Part shown: in pieces, positions 1 to 11,759 of the stretch
Layout: each line of letters begins with the position of its first letter
Numbering within the stretch: position 1 is the stretch's first letter
From: Endomychus coccineus
Lineage: Eukaryota; Arthropoda; Insecta; Coleoptera; Endomychidae
Length of the DNA: 64,000 nucleotides
Direction: 5' to 3'
Assembly: GCA_958510875.1 (NCBI GenBank)
Contig: OY294067.1
Span: 27,144,912 to 27,208,911 of the forward strand
Program-made: the position numbers and the translations under genes
Notes under the pieces: generated by a model
What the model saw: only the letters and a program-made list of their open reading frames with translations
The model's database searches: none
What the model was told of the DNA's origin: nothing

Positions 1-314
1 ACCACAAGCGCATGCGTGTGTCGATTTCCGCGTGACGATTTCGTCAAATGCGTAGAATACGTTGGAGTATACATCATTAAATTTGCTAGAAAGTAACACT
101 CTATATCCTTCATTGAAGAATTGGGTGAAATGTAGGCTGTTACTATTAGACAACGTTGTTCATTAATAATGCTTTCTGCGGCACAAATATCTCCACACGC
201 TTCACTCACTGCTGAAAGAACGCCAGCTACTGCCTGAGGATACTAGACAATTTCGTTATGGCTCCACCTACCACAAGCGCATGCGTGTGTCGATTTCCGC
301 GTGACGATTTCGTC
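1..314. repeat. 45-bp direct repeat pair
   Basis: Bases 1-45 recur without change at 270-314, with about 225 bases between them. Both copies start accacaagcgcatgcg and end gatttcgtc. A short inverted relation also exists between cgtagaatacgtt near 52 and aacgtattctacgtt near 331. This looks like part of a dispersed repeat cut by the window edge. No gene is recognised between 1 and 690. Confidence 0.6.
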
Positions 315-696
315 GTTAAGGCCTCTGTAAAAACGTATTCTACGTTAAAAAACTGTTTTATCAATGCGTGGCATTGTGAATAACACTCAGCGGGACATCT
401 ACTTTTCCGATAGATGATGTTGGAATACCGTGGTTCTCCAACAATTTTCTGAGGGGGTATGTATATCTGCCGGAGATGGTTGATCGTCTGGCTTGTTCAG
501 CTGAAGAGCTCATGACTGAGCGAACCAACTGTCCGGAACAGATAGACTTATTGTAACTACAATGAGAAGTGTATTTCGGAAATAGTTTTTCTGGTGCTTG
601 TTCTCGCACCTGAGATATTACGTATTTACTCACTTGTTATATAGTATAAATACTATTAATACACATTAATACTTTATATTTGATGTACTGACGTTG

Positions 697-2147
697 CAGT
701 GGCGTAGCGAGGAAAGGGGCAAGTGCCCCGGGTGCCGGATCCAGGGGGGGCGCCAAATTTGGAAATGTCTAAGTTTATAAAACTCCGTTAGAAAAAAAAA
801 GAAATTCACGATAAAAATGTAGGGCGCACAGCTGTCTGAACAGCAGGATAACATTCTTCCCGTAACTTTATGTAGCTAATCAAGAGGCATCTGTCATCAC
901 TTTCTTCGGCACTATAGAGGCTTTGTACGTGTTCTTCTCTCAGTCAACTATACGGTGGGACTTGTTGAAAAGTGCAGTGAAGAGAACAGTCAAACAGGTA
1001 TCTCAAACCAGATGGAGTGCTAGGTATGACGCTGTCAGTGCCGTCTTTGAACAACTGGATTCTATTTTGGATCTGCTCGAAAAAATTAGTGAAAATCCAG
1101 AATTGACGCCGGAAACTAGAAATGAAGCGGAAAGCCTTGCACACAGAATGCTGACGTTCGACTTTCTCAGCCTTCTCTACTATTGGGACCAAGTTTTGCG
1201 GAGAATTGAACGCGTTCAAAAAAGACTGCAGAATCCTGCAATGAATGTTGCAGATGCTGCCAACGACCTCGAAACTCTTTAACGCACACATTCCGATTCC
1301 GACTGATGGGGAATCGACGTCGAACGGAGAAGAAGAAGACGTCGCCGAATGCCTGGAGAGTTAGCTGAAGATGCAGGCCTTTCTGCAGAGGAGGAGCAAC
1401 GTCGCGTGTTGGTAATCGCTATTGATAGGCTCCAGGTTGAGTTCGACAATCGTTTTCAGCGTCTCCGTCATCTGAACAAGAAGTTTGGCTTTATCTTGAA
1501 TGTTGCAGAGTTGATGAGTGGTTCAGATTTCGATTGCGTGGAAAAACAGTGTGAAAGTTTCGGAGAATTTTACGCTACCGACGTTGACGGCACTGGCTTG
1601 TATAACGACATCGTTGACTGCAGAATGTTACTACGTTTACGGGAAAATGTCATCGATGCCCTCATCGAACTACTCCGACGATTTCTTATACAGTACGGTA
1701 AAGATGTCTTTCCGAATTTAAGAGTTGCGTTACAGATCCTGCTAACTGTCTCCGTATCTATTGCAAGTTGTTAGCAGTCCTTCAGCAAGTTAAAGTTAAT
1801 ATTAACTTATCTGCAGGCATCAATGGAGCAACAAAGATTGTCGTACTTAGCTCTGTTGAGTATAGAGAACGAGACTCTCGAATCGATTGATACATCACGC
1901 ATAATAGATACGTTTGCATCAATGAAAGCGCGTAAAATACATATCTAGATTTATTGTTCAATGAATGTATATAAGTTTAAAAGAAAGGTACTTAAAACTA
2001 TTAAAAACGGTCTTCCCTTGTTTCTTTCATTAAATATATTTGGCAATGTTTTATACGAAAATAAATATTGTAATTAAGGGGTTGGGACGTGAATGGGCGC
2101 AATTATGATGGCTGCCCCGGGCGCGCACAATCCTCGCTACGCCTCTG
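697..2147 (+). mobile_element. hAT element with terminal inverted repeats and 8-bp target duplication
   Basis: The left end reads cagtggcgtagcgagga and the right end, on the other strand, cagaggcgtagcgagga. The flanks are tgacgttg (689-696) and tgacgctg (2148-2155), matching at 7 of 8 bases, which fits the 8-bp duplication made by hAT transposases. The 1451-bp body carries a broken transposase of the ZMYM1/TTF-type hAT group but lacks the N-terminal zinc-finger half. It lies directly upstream of the last WDR36 exon, so most likely in that gene's last intron. Confidence 0.85.
923..1948 (+). pseudogene. hAT transposase fragment, ZMYM1-like
   Basis: The first open stretch contains FFSQSTIRWDLLKSAVK and QTRWSARYDAV, typical of the middle of ZMYM1/TTF-type hAT transposases. 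A second stretch from about 1349 continues in another frame. After an in-frame stop near 1774 the C-terminal dimerisation motif SMEQQRLSYLALLSIEN appears, and the frame closes at 1948. At least one frameshift and one stop separate these parts and the N-terminal zinc finger is absent, so this is a dead copy. Confidence 0.75.
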
Positions 2148-2210
2148 TGACGCTGTGATATTTATCCAGTTATGTTGTATTTCTAGCGTAAATTTTTCTT
2201 CCTCTTACAG

Positions 2211-3343
2211 GTGCAAATGCTTTAGAAGTGATATCTCTTGATGAGCCAGTTAATTTCTTCAGAGCGCACGCAGAAAGTTCCATGTTGGCAGTAGCTCTGG
2301 AAGATTTCAGTATTTACATCGTAGATATCGATACAAAACGAATAGTGCGAAAGTTTTCGGGTCATTCCGGCCAAATTACGGATTTGACTTATAGCCCTGA
2401 TTCTCGATGGCTTATTTCGTCTTCAATGGATTGCTCGATTCGCACTTGGGACATACCGTCAGGACAATTAGTGGATCAGTTTGCTACAGAAGCTGCTTGT
2501 GTATCTTTGGATTTTTCTCCGACGGGGGAAATTTTAGCTACTGCACACATCGATTATTTAGGTATATTTTTATGGATTAACCGAACACTTTATAAGAAGG
2601 TCACATTGAAAGCGATAGATACCACTGAGGAACCTGTTAAAGTAGCTTTGCCCGAATGTGCTCAAGATACTGAAATCAAAACGGAGGAAGATGAGGAAAT
2701 TGAAGAAAGCGAATTCGTTTCTCCAGAACAGATTAGCTCTGAATTAATTACGTTATCAGGATTGCCGACTTCGAGATGGCAGAACTTGCTTAATATCGAT
2801 CTGATCAAGAAGAAAAATAAACCCAAAGCAGCGCCTAAAGCACCAAAGGCAGCTCCGTTCTTTTTGCCCACAATACCTTCGTTGAGTTTCCAATTCGATG
2901 TTAATTCTAGTGAGAGCGTTACAAACGAGAGCAAACTATTGTTGCCTGCTAGTTTCTTGAATCTAACTGATTTTGGCAAATTAGTTGATAATTCTGCGGA
3001 AACAAACAATTTTCTGCCGATCATAGAACGATTAAAAACTCTCGGACCGTCTATGATTGATTACGAGATTAAAAGTTTAGCTCCTGAAGGTGGTGGGTCA
3101 GTGAATGTTATGTTGCAATTTTTGAAATGTATCGAGTTTATGTTAAAATCGAACAGAGACTATGAATTAGTTGTTGCATATTTGAGTGTTTTTATTAAGT
3201 GTCACGGTGCTGTTATCGCTTCTAACAAAGAATTGAGGAGTTATTTGCCGAATATACAAAGTTGTCACGCAGTGGCGTGGAATCGTTTACAAGATAAATT
3301 TTTTTATACAATATGTGTTGTACAGAATTTAAAAATAAGATAA
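2211..3343 (+). CDS. WDR36: WDR36 / Utp21, last coding exon (C-terminal part)
   Basis: WDR36/Utp21 is a WD40 protein of the UTP-B module of the small-subunit processome and acts in nucleolar 18S rRNA maturation. A pyrimidine-rich acceptor (cctcttacag) ends at 2210 and the frame is open from there to TAA at 3341-3343, about 376 codons. The first part holds the last WD repeats (FSGHSGQITDLTYSPDSRW, then MDCSIRTWDIPSG). The rest is the Utp21 C-terminal domain: SRWQNLLNIDLIKKKNKPK, APFFLPTIPSL, and GPSMIDYEIKSLAPEGGGS. An acidic stretch near residue 155 links the two. Upstream exons are not in the window. A polyadenylation-like aataaa overlaps the stop region at about 3342. Confidence 0.9.
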
Positions 3344-4289
3344 TAAAGCAAATTTAGAAATGTTCGTATTTACTACAATAGTAAAATAGTTTTCTATAAC
3401 CCATCCCTTTTGAATTGCAGTCGTTCTTTTGTAATTTTCAACTGTTTATAATAAAGTCACGTGATATCTGTTTTGGAAAGTATTCTTATTACATCAAAAT
3501 TATACCTAAAAGTTTGAAAATTGCGCATAATTATAATATAACTTCTCCATTACCCGCAGACCTTTTGGTACATTGTAAGGAGGGGCTTATGTTTGATATA
3601 CAGGTCCTAGACGCGTCTGTCACGTGTTCGAACGTTTTTCATCGAGTTTGACATCATGGTGAAACCGGAAGTTGGTTATATAATCGACACTTGGTTACAT
3701 CGGAAATGAAAAGTAGCGATTTTATTCCATATGCAGTGTGAAAAATCCTATATAACGGGCATAAATGCGAAAAATGATGATTATATACCAACTATAGCTT
3801 TATGGGTATGAAATGAAAGGTATCGACGCGTAGAGCATGAATTTTATGATTTTCAATAGGAAAAATCCGTTATACATGGAAAAAACGGTAATTTGTTGCA
3901 AAATAATTCAATAAAACTTCAGCTTATAGACTTCAAATTAAAGGGTACCCACTTGTGGAGCATGCAATTTACGATTTTCAGTGAGAGAAACATCAATTTT
4001 GTCGCAACTTTAGTTTTATTGGTGTCAAATGAGAGAACTGAAAGAACTCACTTGTCAGAATACCTAAGAAACCGCTCACTGATTTCAAATATTTGAGATA
4101 TGCATCTTTATACATATCAAAAAAAAAATTGTTCTTTGGTGTACAAGCGATTATTCATACATTTGTAGGGTTTAAATCCGAGGACTTGCACAGCAAAGAA
4201 TTTCATATTTTTGTTTCAGATACTCTCTGCCAGTGTGAAAAGTCGATCAAATTAACCATTTTTGCACCCTTATAAGATTATTTTCGCAA
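3344..4289. repeat. Intergenic, degenerate tandem-like repeats
   Basis: No gene is seen. From about 3700 to 4060, related segments recur at roughly 120-bp spacing: agcatgaattttatgatttt near 3834 and agcatgcaatttacgatttt near 3959, each preceded by similar text about short ATG-rich stretches. The copies are too diverged to define a unit reliably. The short open frames here have no recognisable domain. Confidence 0.4.
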
Positions 4290-4650
4290 TATGTATTATG
4301 TTTGGATTTTGCTTCCACCAAGGGGGTTTTTTGGGTCACTGATCACGATTTTCACTTAACATCAATTCTGGGGGTGGAAAATCGATCAATTTGGCCAATT
4401 TTCCACCCTCAGAATTGATTTCAAGTAAATCTGACGTCAAAATCGTGATCAGCGATCCAAAAAAACCCCTTGGTGGATTTAAAATCCAAACGTAATATAT
4501 ATTGCGAAAATAATCTATAAGGGTACAAAAATGGCCAATTTGATATCGATTTTTCACACCTACAATTGATTTCAAGTAAATCTGACGTCAGAATCGTGAT
4601 CAGCCGAAAAACCCCCTTGGTGCATTTTAAATTCGGGGGGTGGGGGGGAG
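4290..4650. repeat. Inverted and tandem repeat, family A
   Basis: Contains ccaagggggttttttgggtc near 4317 and its inverted counterpart near 4460, with cgatcaatttggccaatttt between them. The same words (gggttttttgggtcactg, ttggccaattttgcaccc) recur in tandem at 26.4-26.97 kb, so this is a dispersed repeat family in both orientations. It has no coding capacity; the open frames are by-products of the repeat. Confidence 0.7.
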
Positions 4651-4684
4651 GTATGTTGACCCCTGAGGTTTTATGTGTTATGAA

Positions 4685-4815
4685 TGATCCTGATTTCAAT
4701 ACTTGAAAATATTTCTAATGAGAAGAAACAGCTAAAGGCGTGGAAAGACGTATACTCTTTGTCATGTGAAAGTTTATTTAAATTGACAGGGATATCTATG
4801 ATATGGAATGGTCTG
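4685..4815 (+). repeat. Dispersed repeat, family B
   Basis: The segment with gctaaaggcgtggaaagacg followed by a stretch ending in acagggatatctatgat is matched in inverted orientation at 19265-19380. It is probably a small MITE-type element; no target duplication could be fixed. The next 470 bases up to 5288 show nothing recognisable. Confidence 0.55.
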
Positions 4816-5288
4816 TAATGGACATTATATAATATATTGAAATATAAATATATTTGGTGATTGTCATCTAAACGTTACCTGTCTTGTGGATGGGTTATCA
4901 GTTGTCTTAGCAGTGACAATTTGAACTGTATATGGATCTGTCTGTCATGTAAATTGTACGTGATTATATTAGTGGTCACAAACGACAGAATATTATATCG
5001 AATCCCTCTTACCCCGTTTTGGGACTTTTCGAAAAATTCGTTCTCAGCGGGTGCTTCTGTCGTATAAGGAACATATCTCCCAAGATTCGGAGATGAGTGG
5101 TATTTGCCTTTGTGTAAACACTACATACATAATGTACACTGAATAAAGTATGGATTTCCAAACAATCAGCGTCTATCATGAAAACAATATTTGACATGGG
5201 AATGGCTCAAAATGCAGGCCATATTTTGAAGTTTCTAGTGAATCTTGACGGTTGACCAATATTCGAATTTTTTGTCATCCCAAGCACT

Positions 5289-5594
5289 ATGAGTTGTAAA
5301 TTAACCGTGAAGAACCAGCAAATATCGCGAAAAGATGTAAGCCCTTTCCTTCAAATAGTCCGAGATTTTCTTTTGGGTAGAAAACACGTCAAAGGATTAA
5401 GACATCAAGATGAAATATCAAAAAGAACTCAACTTCCACCTCAACTCCCTGTAGGCCCCTCACACAAATTATCACACAATTATTATTTTAAAAGAAGTCC
5501 AAGCAAATATGTTCGACCGCCAGCAATATTATATGCAGGACGTGTGAAGAAAATACTATGTGAATGCACGGAGGAGGAGAAATGTGACCCGTAA
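5289..5594 (+). pseudogene. NDUFA7 (complex I subunit B14.5a)-like intronless copy
   Basis: NDUFA7 is an accessory subunit of mitochondrial complex I. The 101-codon ORF aligns with insect NDUFA7: [18 protein letters not shown], then [20 protein letters not shown], then [10 protein letters not shown] and [10 protein letters not shown]. The last 20 residues (rich in E, K and C) do not match, and the usual C-terminal end is missing, so the reading frame is probably broken near residue 80. The lack of introns, the altered end and the gene-free surroundings suggest a retrocopy rather than the working gene. A short functional gene with a spliced last exon is not excluded. Confidence 0.65.
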
Positions 5595-6640
5595 AATGTC
5601 TATCCATTTTGTCATCCTTCTCAATAATTTGTTTAATAAAAATGGAGCCATAATTCCAAGAAGTCCTAAACTTCTTGTGTAATTCTAAGATTCTTTGTCG
5701 CATAAACAGGTAAAATATAGAATAAAAATTCAAATTTAGTTAAGCACGAAGTCAAATAAGGTTCTATTTTGAAAGAAAGTTTTTTCTGTTCATTTGTCAG
5801 TTATCTTAGTTAGTCTCGGAACGTATTTGAATTTCTGAATGGTGATGTAGTGCTCAGGTAGTTAATATGGTACTTGTGTTGGATTAATCAGACTCAACTA
5901 GTAACTCAATTTATCAGAATCAATTGAGATCTTCAAACTAAAACAATCTTCTAAGTAATCAACTTGATAACAAAATAATTGAAGCAATTGCATGAGGACC
6001 TATAATGTTCGTAAAATCTTGTGAGAGCCTGCGATGGAATGTTGGGGAAGTAGGTAGGTATTATAATTTTTGTTAAAAGTTCGATGATTATAGGCGTCAG
6101 GAAAACAGAAACAGGGTCACAACTGTCAAAGGTTCTGATATAAATATTATAGCAGGCACCTTGAAACTGCAAGGATGCCTGAATAACGTGGTGTACATAG
6201 AAGTTATTCACGGCAAAATCGGGTAGAAAGATGTTCCACAGGTATTGGATTAACAATGAAAATGACGCAGTGACCAGCCTGATCTCGTACGAATCACTGT
6301 ACAACAATGATGTATGTACCGTACCGACTTGGCAAAAGCAAAGTACATTCGTACCATAGATATTCTCTATTTTTCGTACCCGCTCCGACTTATATTGATA
6401 TATTCTAAATGGTAGTTGAACCGAGCATTCGACTTATTACTTTCAAACTTTCCTGATGGAATATGTTATTTACTACTTATATATATCAATTAAATGAGAC
6501 TACGACAGCTTTTAGAAATTCAAATAGGTTCGTTGAGTTGAAAGTCGGTAGCTCCCATCTTGCCCGAGACTTTTGTGATTTCCGATGAGCAACGACCATT
6601 GAAATATCTATAGAAAAGGGAGAAATAGCTACTTTCTACG
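5595..6640. other. Intergenic, nothing recognised
   Basis: AT-rich DNA with only short open frames lacking any recognisable domain or splice context. No RNA gene or repeat was seen. Confidence 0.5.
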
Positions 6641-6649
6641 ATGTTACCA

Positions 6650-7030
6650 CACGGGGTAAGAAACGGCCCCTAATTAACAAGACCGAGGTAAAATGTATAA
6701 ACTCTAACTTACGCGCAGCGAGCTCCTCGAGGCATATGTCAAAATGATTTCGTTCGTAGCTAATTACATAGGACGTCTGGCGTTCATGCAATTATGTTTC
6801 AAGATAATTCCAATTCTTCTAATTTCGATAGGCCACGTGAAAATCCCGGAGTCCAAAGCGCTAAAGACTTCTGAGTGTTACAATATTCGTAAAAATTGCG
6901 AAATTTCGCACTTTTAGAAACTTCAAATTAATTATGACAATTATTTCAAACATAAAGTAAGACACACGTTTCAGATTCCACAACCACTCTTGACTAAGAT
7001 AATTTTTGATAACCCGGTATATGTTCACAA
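6650..7030 (+). repeat. hAT-derived dispersed repeat (copy 1)
   Basis: Starts aagaaacggcccctaattaa and closely matches 39218-39575 over its whole length in the same orientation. The last part (gtaagacacacgtttcagat) also matches the minus strand of the hAT fragment at 38179-38720, where it runs into a ZMYM1-like reading frame. It is therefore a piece of a hAT transposon. The copy stops at about 7030. Confidence 0.7.
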
Positions 7031-8696
7031 AATATTTTTGTTCATATAAAGAATCATAAGTCTGCTTCGAAAAAATCATGTTTATGGAATCTATAAAGTC
7101 TAATTTAAGAGATCAATTTCAGTTAGACCCTTTAAAGAATGTAGACCCGGGAGATATCCCCTTTACCACCGTCTCGACAGACCTGTTGATCAATCATTCA
7201 AGTAATGATGTTATTGTGATGAAGATAATCTAAAATAAAAACCAACTTAGTTACATGAATTTTATTTAAAAATTAAATTTATAATAGATTTTTGAATATG
7301 AAGCTTATATTACATAATGCATAATTATCCTGATGGTGTATTTTAAACTATACAGGTGGCACAAAAACTAAATTCTTTTCTAATGGACATTGACAGTTTA
7401 AGAATTAGTGCACTTCTAACCTAATACTAAATAAGAAAATTTCTGCAACCATTGAGTTATTTCTACAAACTGGCGTAAATAGAAAAGAATCAAGTTATCA
7501 AAGTTTAATATTATAATTCGGATTGTAATTGATAAATTCAGAGTTGGATTGGAAACATTTCATTGGACAATGATAAACTATCAAAAATTTCAACTCGATA
7601 AATAACAAATTCAGATTCATAACTAGAAGCTTTTATTAACACAAGATTCACTGGGAGACTAGTATAATATATCAAATCTTTCGATTGAGGGCATGAAATC
7701 GTCATGGCACCATATGTATAACCTAAACACCAGTAAGATAATTAAATCTAAACCAATTTATCAGAAGTTATAACTAGGAAAAATTCTTGATACATAACAG
7801 CTTTGTTTAAATATGTAGGAATCATGAACAATTACCACAGAATGTTAGAAGGGATAAATACAGTGGGCCCAAAAAAAAATTAGCAATCATTTCCGAATCT
7901 ATTACATATTTTCATCCTGATTTCGAAAAACATATTTTGGTGGGGAATTGATATAATATTCAAATTCACATAGTTACTCACAATTAAAATGTTACAAAAT
8001 TTATTTTCAACAAATTTCGGTCTATACGTTAAAACTTCCACTTATAGAATTAAATTTTCCGTTGCAACATTATAAAACTGTCAATTATTTCATTCAAAAT
8101 ACAGCCAAAACCTGTTAAACCGACATAGCTACGTAAATATAACTTTTACGGATGAAGCGACATACCGGTTTAAAGAACGAAACGTTTATGGAATCAATCG
8201 GCTATGATGACCAACGGTGATTTTAGCTCACTATAACAAAACAACTTAGAACAACCTAATTCCTTAGATTGTTATTTACACACTTTCTCCCACTCCAACC
8301 GTCACTCATGCGTTTTTTACCATCAAATGTCACCTCTGTATTACAACCAATGAACTAAAAGGGTGATAAAATGAATTAAAATAGTTCAGGAAGATTCAAG
8401 TCCTAAAAATATTTCAGAATATTAACAATGGTGTATATGCCATATTATTGATAACTGAAGCCTGTGACAAAGTTACACACAGCCACAGCATACTACTTTA
8501 CACGAAAGCTTCATAGGGTTGCTAGTTTGGTATCTCCAAAAGATCAATTGGAAATATTCCTTCAGTTTAATTAGCTGCTTAGGATCAAAATACACGGTTT
8601 CAGGAAGATATCTTTGTGGAAGTTGGAAGCTATAAATGGAATACTGATGGAGGACAAGATCAAAAAGAGAAGTCCCAATCACTATCCAAGGCTATT
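7031..8696. other. Intergenic, nothing recognised
   Basis: About 1.7 kb of AT-rich sequence without convincing coding, RNA or repeat features. Confidence 0.5.
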
Positions 8697-8945
8697 ACAA
8701 CTCTAACAGAATCAGCCATTATGTGATGAAAGTCTATTATTAAATATAACAACCATTAAAACTTTGATTTTCACTAATTTAATAAATAAATGTAACTAGT
8801 TTCGCTAACACCATAGCTTCTTTAAACGAATATTACATTACAAAATACTGTCAAGTATACTTTGTAATGTCTGTTTGAAGAATCAGTGTTATCCTAACTA
8901 GTTATATTCATTAATTAAATTAGTGAAAATCAAACTTTTAAGTAA
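8697..8945. repeat. Inverted repeat / MITE-like
   Basis: An arm with actttgattttcactaattt (near 8760) and aactagtt is mirrored at 8895-8940 (aactagttat then aaattagtgaaaatcaaa). The arms are about 45 bases with a loop of roughly 100 bases. The leader agaatcagccattatgtgat at 8697 recurs as agaatcagccattacgtgat at 46679-46700, again followed by a similar tttattttcactaatttt, so the family is dispersed. Confidence 0.6.
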
Positions 8946-9389
8946 AAATTGTATTATACTGATGTTGATAAGGGTTCTTGAAAGAAATGCAAAATAATTA
9001 AGAGACAAAAACAATAATTTTTTAAAAGTAAAGGATTAATGTATGTATCTACTAGTGCTCGGAATTGTATTTGAATTATTCAAATATTGAAGTATTTGAA
9101 TATCCATAATTCAGATATTTTGGAAAAAATATTTGATATTCAAATATTTGAATATCAAAATTTCTAGATAATCAAAAATTTAATCTGTGGTTTTCATATT
9201 CAGGGCAAGGATGAACATCGAAGAATCTTTTAGAATCAGATACAGAGTCTTCTGAAATAAAAATTAGAGAAAATCCACAAAAAAAAAACTGCTTTGGATA
9301 TTTTATTTCTGAACGAGTACAAAGAAACATCAAATGAAGTAGACAATCATTCTTCTGAAATTATTCTACAAAAAAGTTGTTATCTTTTG

Positions 9390-9562
9390 CAGTAGTGGAG
9401 AAATAATGAAGGTAAATATCAAAAGCTATCAAAATATGCGAAGCCACATCAGTTCTGTCTGAGAAAGCATTTTCGAGAGCTGGTAATTCAGTTTCAGCTA
9501 AACGATCTTGCTTAAAGCCGGATAATGTAAATAAAATTTGTTTTTCAAGTGAAAATTTATGA
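9390..9562 (+). pseudogene. hAT transposase C-terminal dimerisation remnant
   Basis: One frame gives WRNNEGKYQKLSKYA. After a frame change the text continues with TSVLSEKAFSRAG, then KRSCLKPDNVNKI. This is the hAT dimerisation region (SxSERxFSxAG with downstream NVNK) of Ac-like transposases. It is too short and too broken to be active. Confidence 0.65.
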
Positions 9563-9659
9563 ACTTTGATTTTGAATAAAAAATATACTGCAATATTTTC
9601 AATTTATTTTACTATTTTCCAAATACCTATTGATTGTTGGCATCTATAAAAATATGAAT

Positions 9660-10010
9660 ATCCGAATATCGAAATAGTTACACATATTTTCAATTTATCA
9701 AATATTAGAATATGTGAGTATTCACATATCCAGATATCAGAATATCCAAATATTTGAATATTCGGATATTCAAATATTTGGATATTCAAATATTTGAATA
9801 TTCAGATATCCAAATATTTGGATATTCAGATATTCAAATATTTGAATATTCAGATATCCAAATATTTGGATATTCAAATATTCAGATATTCAAATATTTG
9901 GATATTCAGATATTCAAATATTCAGATATTCAAATATTTGGATATTCAGATATTCAAATATTTGGATATTCGAATATTTGAAAACATTCAAATATAGGAT
10001 AATTTGAATA
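9660..10010. repeat. Self-complementary AT-rich minisatellite
   Basis: Dozens of variants of gatattcaaatatttg and cagatatccaaatatttgg lie in direct and inverted order, so almost the whole 350 bp can fold on itself. The open frames on both strands (repeats such as YSDIQIFGYSDIQIF) are products of the repeat and not genes. Confidence 0.85.
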
Positions 10011-10070
10011 TTCAAATAGGATTATAAACTAATACTTGAATACATGGATACAAAAAATTCCGTACCCCTA

Positions 10071-11543
10071 GTATGTATGTAGTGATCTACGTGGACCTTT
10101 GTATGTGGGTTAATCAAGTTATTTGCTTTTCGTAGACCTACATAATTTTATTTGGAAATTAGAACTAACCTATGAAAGTTAATCTTCCTAAAAAAAATAT
10201 ATATGTCGCTTACAACTATTAGGTACAAGATTCATATTTGCATACTCCTTTCAAGATCGCTATACTGTTTTGACTGTATTGTGATTTTTCTCCGACACGA
10301 TATGAAAATTAAAAAAATTATAGACCTCTAATAACAACAACAAAGTTAATAAACACGTTATTTTCAATAACCAGTATAAAGTATTTGCTAATTTTCAAGA
10401 CTGAATAGCTCTAAAGTATTATAATATTCTATTTCCAGATAGATATATTTAAGTTTATCCCTTTTTCCACTTTAATGGAAGAGGAAAAAGGGCGATAGCG
10501 TAAACTGAATTATATATATTACATTCCAGTCTTACCTCATAAGTATCCAGATAGACAACACGTGCCTTTTCAAAAATTTGAAAAAAATACAAGCTGTAAT
10601 TGTATATTTTTCCGTGATAATTTTCCACTGATTGATGTGTTCTAACAAGTCAAACTAAACATATTGTTGACAAATATCTTTAGAATAAATGATGAAGAAA
10701 CAAGACCTGTAAGGCAATAACTTTGTACATTACTACAGTATTTAATCAAATATGTCATATCGATGTTTAAATATTGTTTAGCTACTGTTAAATTCTTTTT
10801 GAAGCTAAAAGATATTAATAACTAGAACATTTACAATATTAGTATTTGTTTAACATATAAGAACAAATTATTTAATTATATAATATCGACTCAGATAGCA
10901 CAACAAATACCCAAAAATAAATACGCACCAGAAATATAAATAACTTCTATTTATAAAATGTATAGTAGAATCACATGCTATAGGCAATATTCATCATAAT
11001 AAATAAACATTTTTATGCATATATGGCCTACTTAAAATAATATTTGGACTAAATAAAATTTACACAACGAAATTCTTATTGGGGCGCAGCTAATTTTTGT
11101 TGATTTTCCCCTTGCTGATCACAATATTTTAGCATTTAAGACATACAGATTGATATAAATTATAACAGCACAAACTTCCACAAGTGTATGGTATTATATT
11201 CTGGAATCTGAAACAATTAAAAAATATCCATAAGTCAAACTCACAAAGGAACAATATTTTGATGAATAGCTAATGGACCAATAAAAATAGGACTTCAATA
11301 AAGAAATAATTTCTTGAGAACTTGTTAATTAATACACTAGTTCTAAAGTTCTAGCGTTTATTACTTCTCAATTAATTTTGATTGAATAGTAGATGAAGCA
11401 CAAATATATATTGGAATAGCAAGTGGCAATGACTGAATAACTTATTGACAAAAAATTGAAAGGATACCGCTGTTTGGTGAAAAAATTAATATTAAAAGGG
11501 CAATTGTTTATTTTGATTCAAATAGTTTATTTTTGATCATTTT
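10071..11543. other. Intergenic, nothing recognised
   Basis: AT-rich sequence with no convincing ORF, repeat or RNA gene. Confidence 0.5.
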
Positions 11544-11599
11544 TCAAACTGTTTCCCAAAGACTAAATGGTGTTAAAAACCAGATTTTCTGAGTAATAA

Positions 11600-11759
11600 A
11601 AAAATACGTTAGGCTTTTTTTTACGTGGTAGCACTTCTGATCGAGACTACTCACATCCGCATAAGCTACCGCCTTAATACCAGCACGGATTAACCTCAGT
11701 ATTAGCTCATACACGACCAAACTCCATAAAAGGGGGATAGTACCTTTCCATGTGGACAC
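11600..11759 (-). pseudogene. LINE reverse transcriptase fragment, downstream part
   Basis: The minus-strand frame contains TIPLLWSLVVYELILRLIRA followed by GIKAVAYADV. This is the block just before and into the YADD catalytic box of jockey/R1-type reverse transcriptases, with the box itself degraded (YADV). It is the continuation of the fragment at 13414-13930; the hAT at 11760-13413 was inserted between them. Confidence 0.7.

Larger units (their letters stand above)
9053..10070 (+). mobile_element. hAT remnant with palindromic subterminal arrays
   Basis: The left end tagtgctcggaatt and the right end taggggtacggaatt (minus strand) form imperfect terminal inverted repeats. The flanks gtatctac and gtatgtat match at 6 of 8 bases, compatible with an old 8-bp duplication. 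Inside both ends the word attcaaatatttgaat is repeated, briefly at the left and for more than 300 bp at the right. A remnant of a hAT C-terminal domain lies between. Confidence 0.6.

Noticed and set aside
361..633. 90-codon minus-strand ORF
   Set aside because: No recognisable domain, next to a repeat, and no splice context; it may be part of an unknown element.
9604..9997. Overlapping ORFs on both strands with YSDIQIF repeats
   Set aside because: They are translations of the palindromic AT minisatellite.
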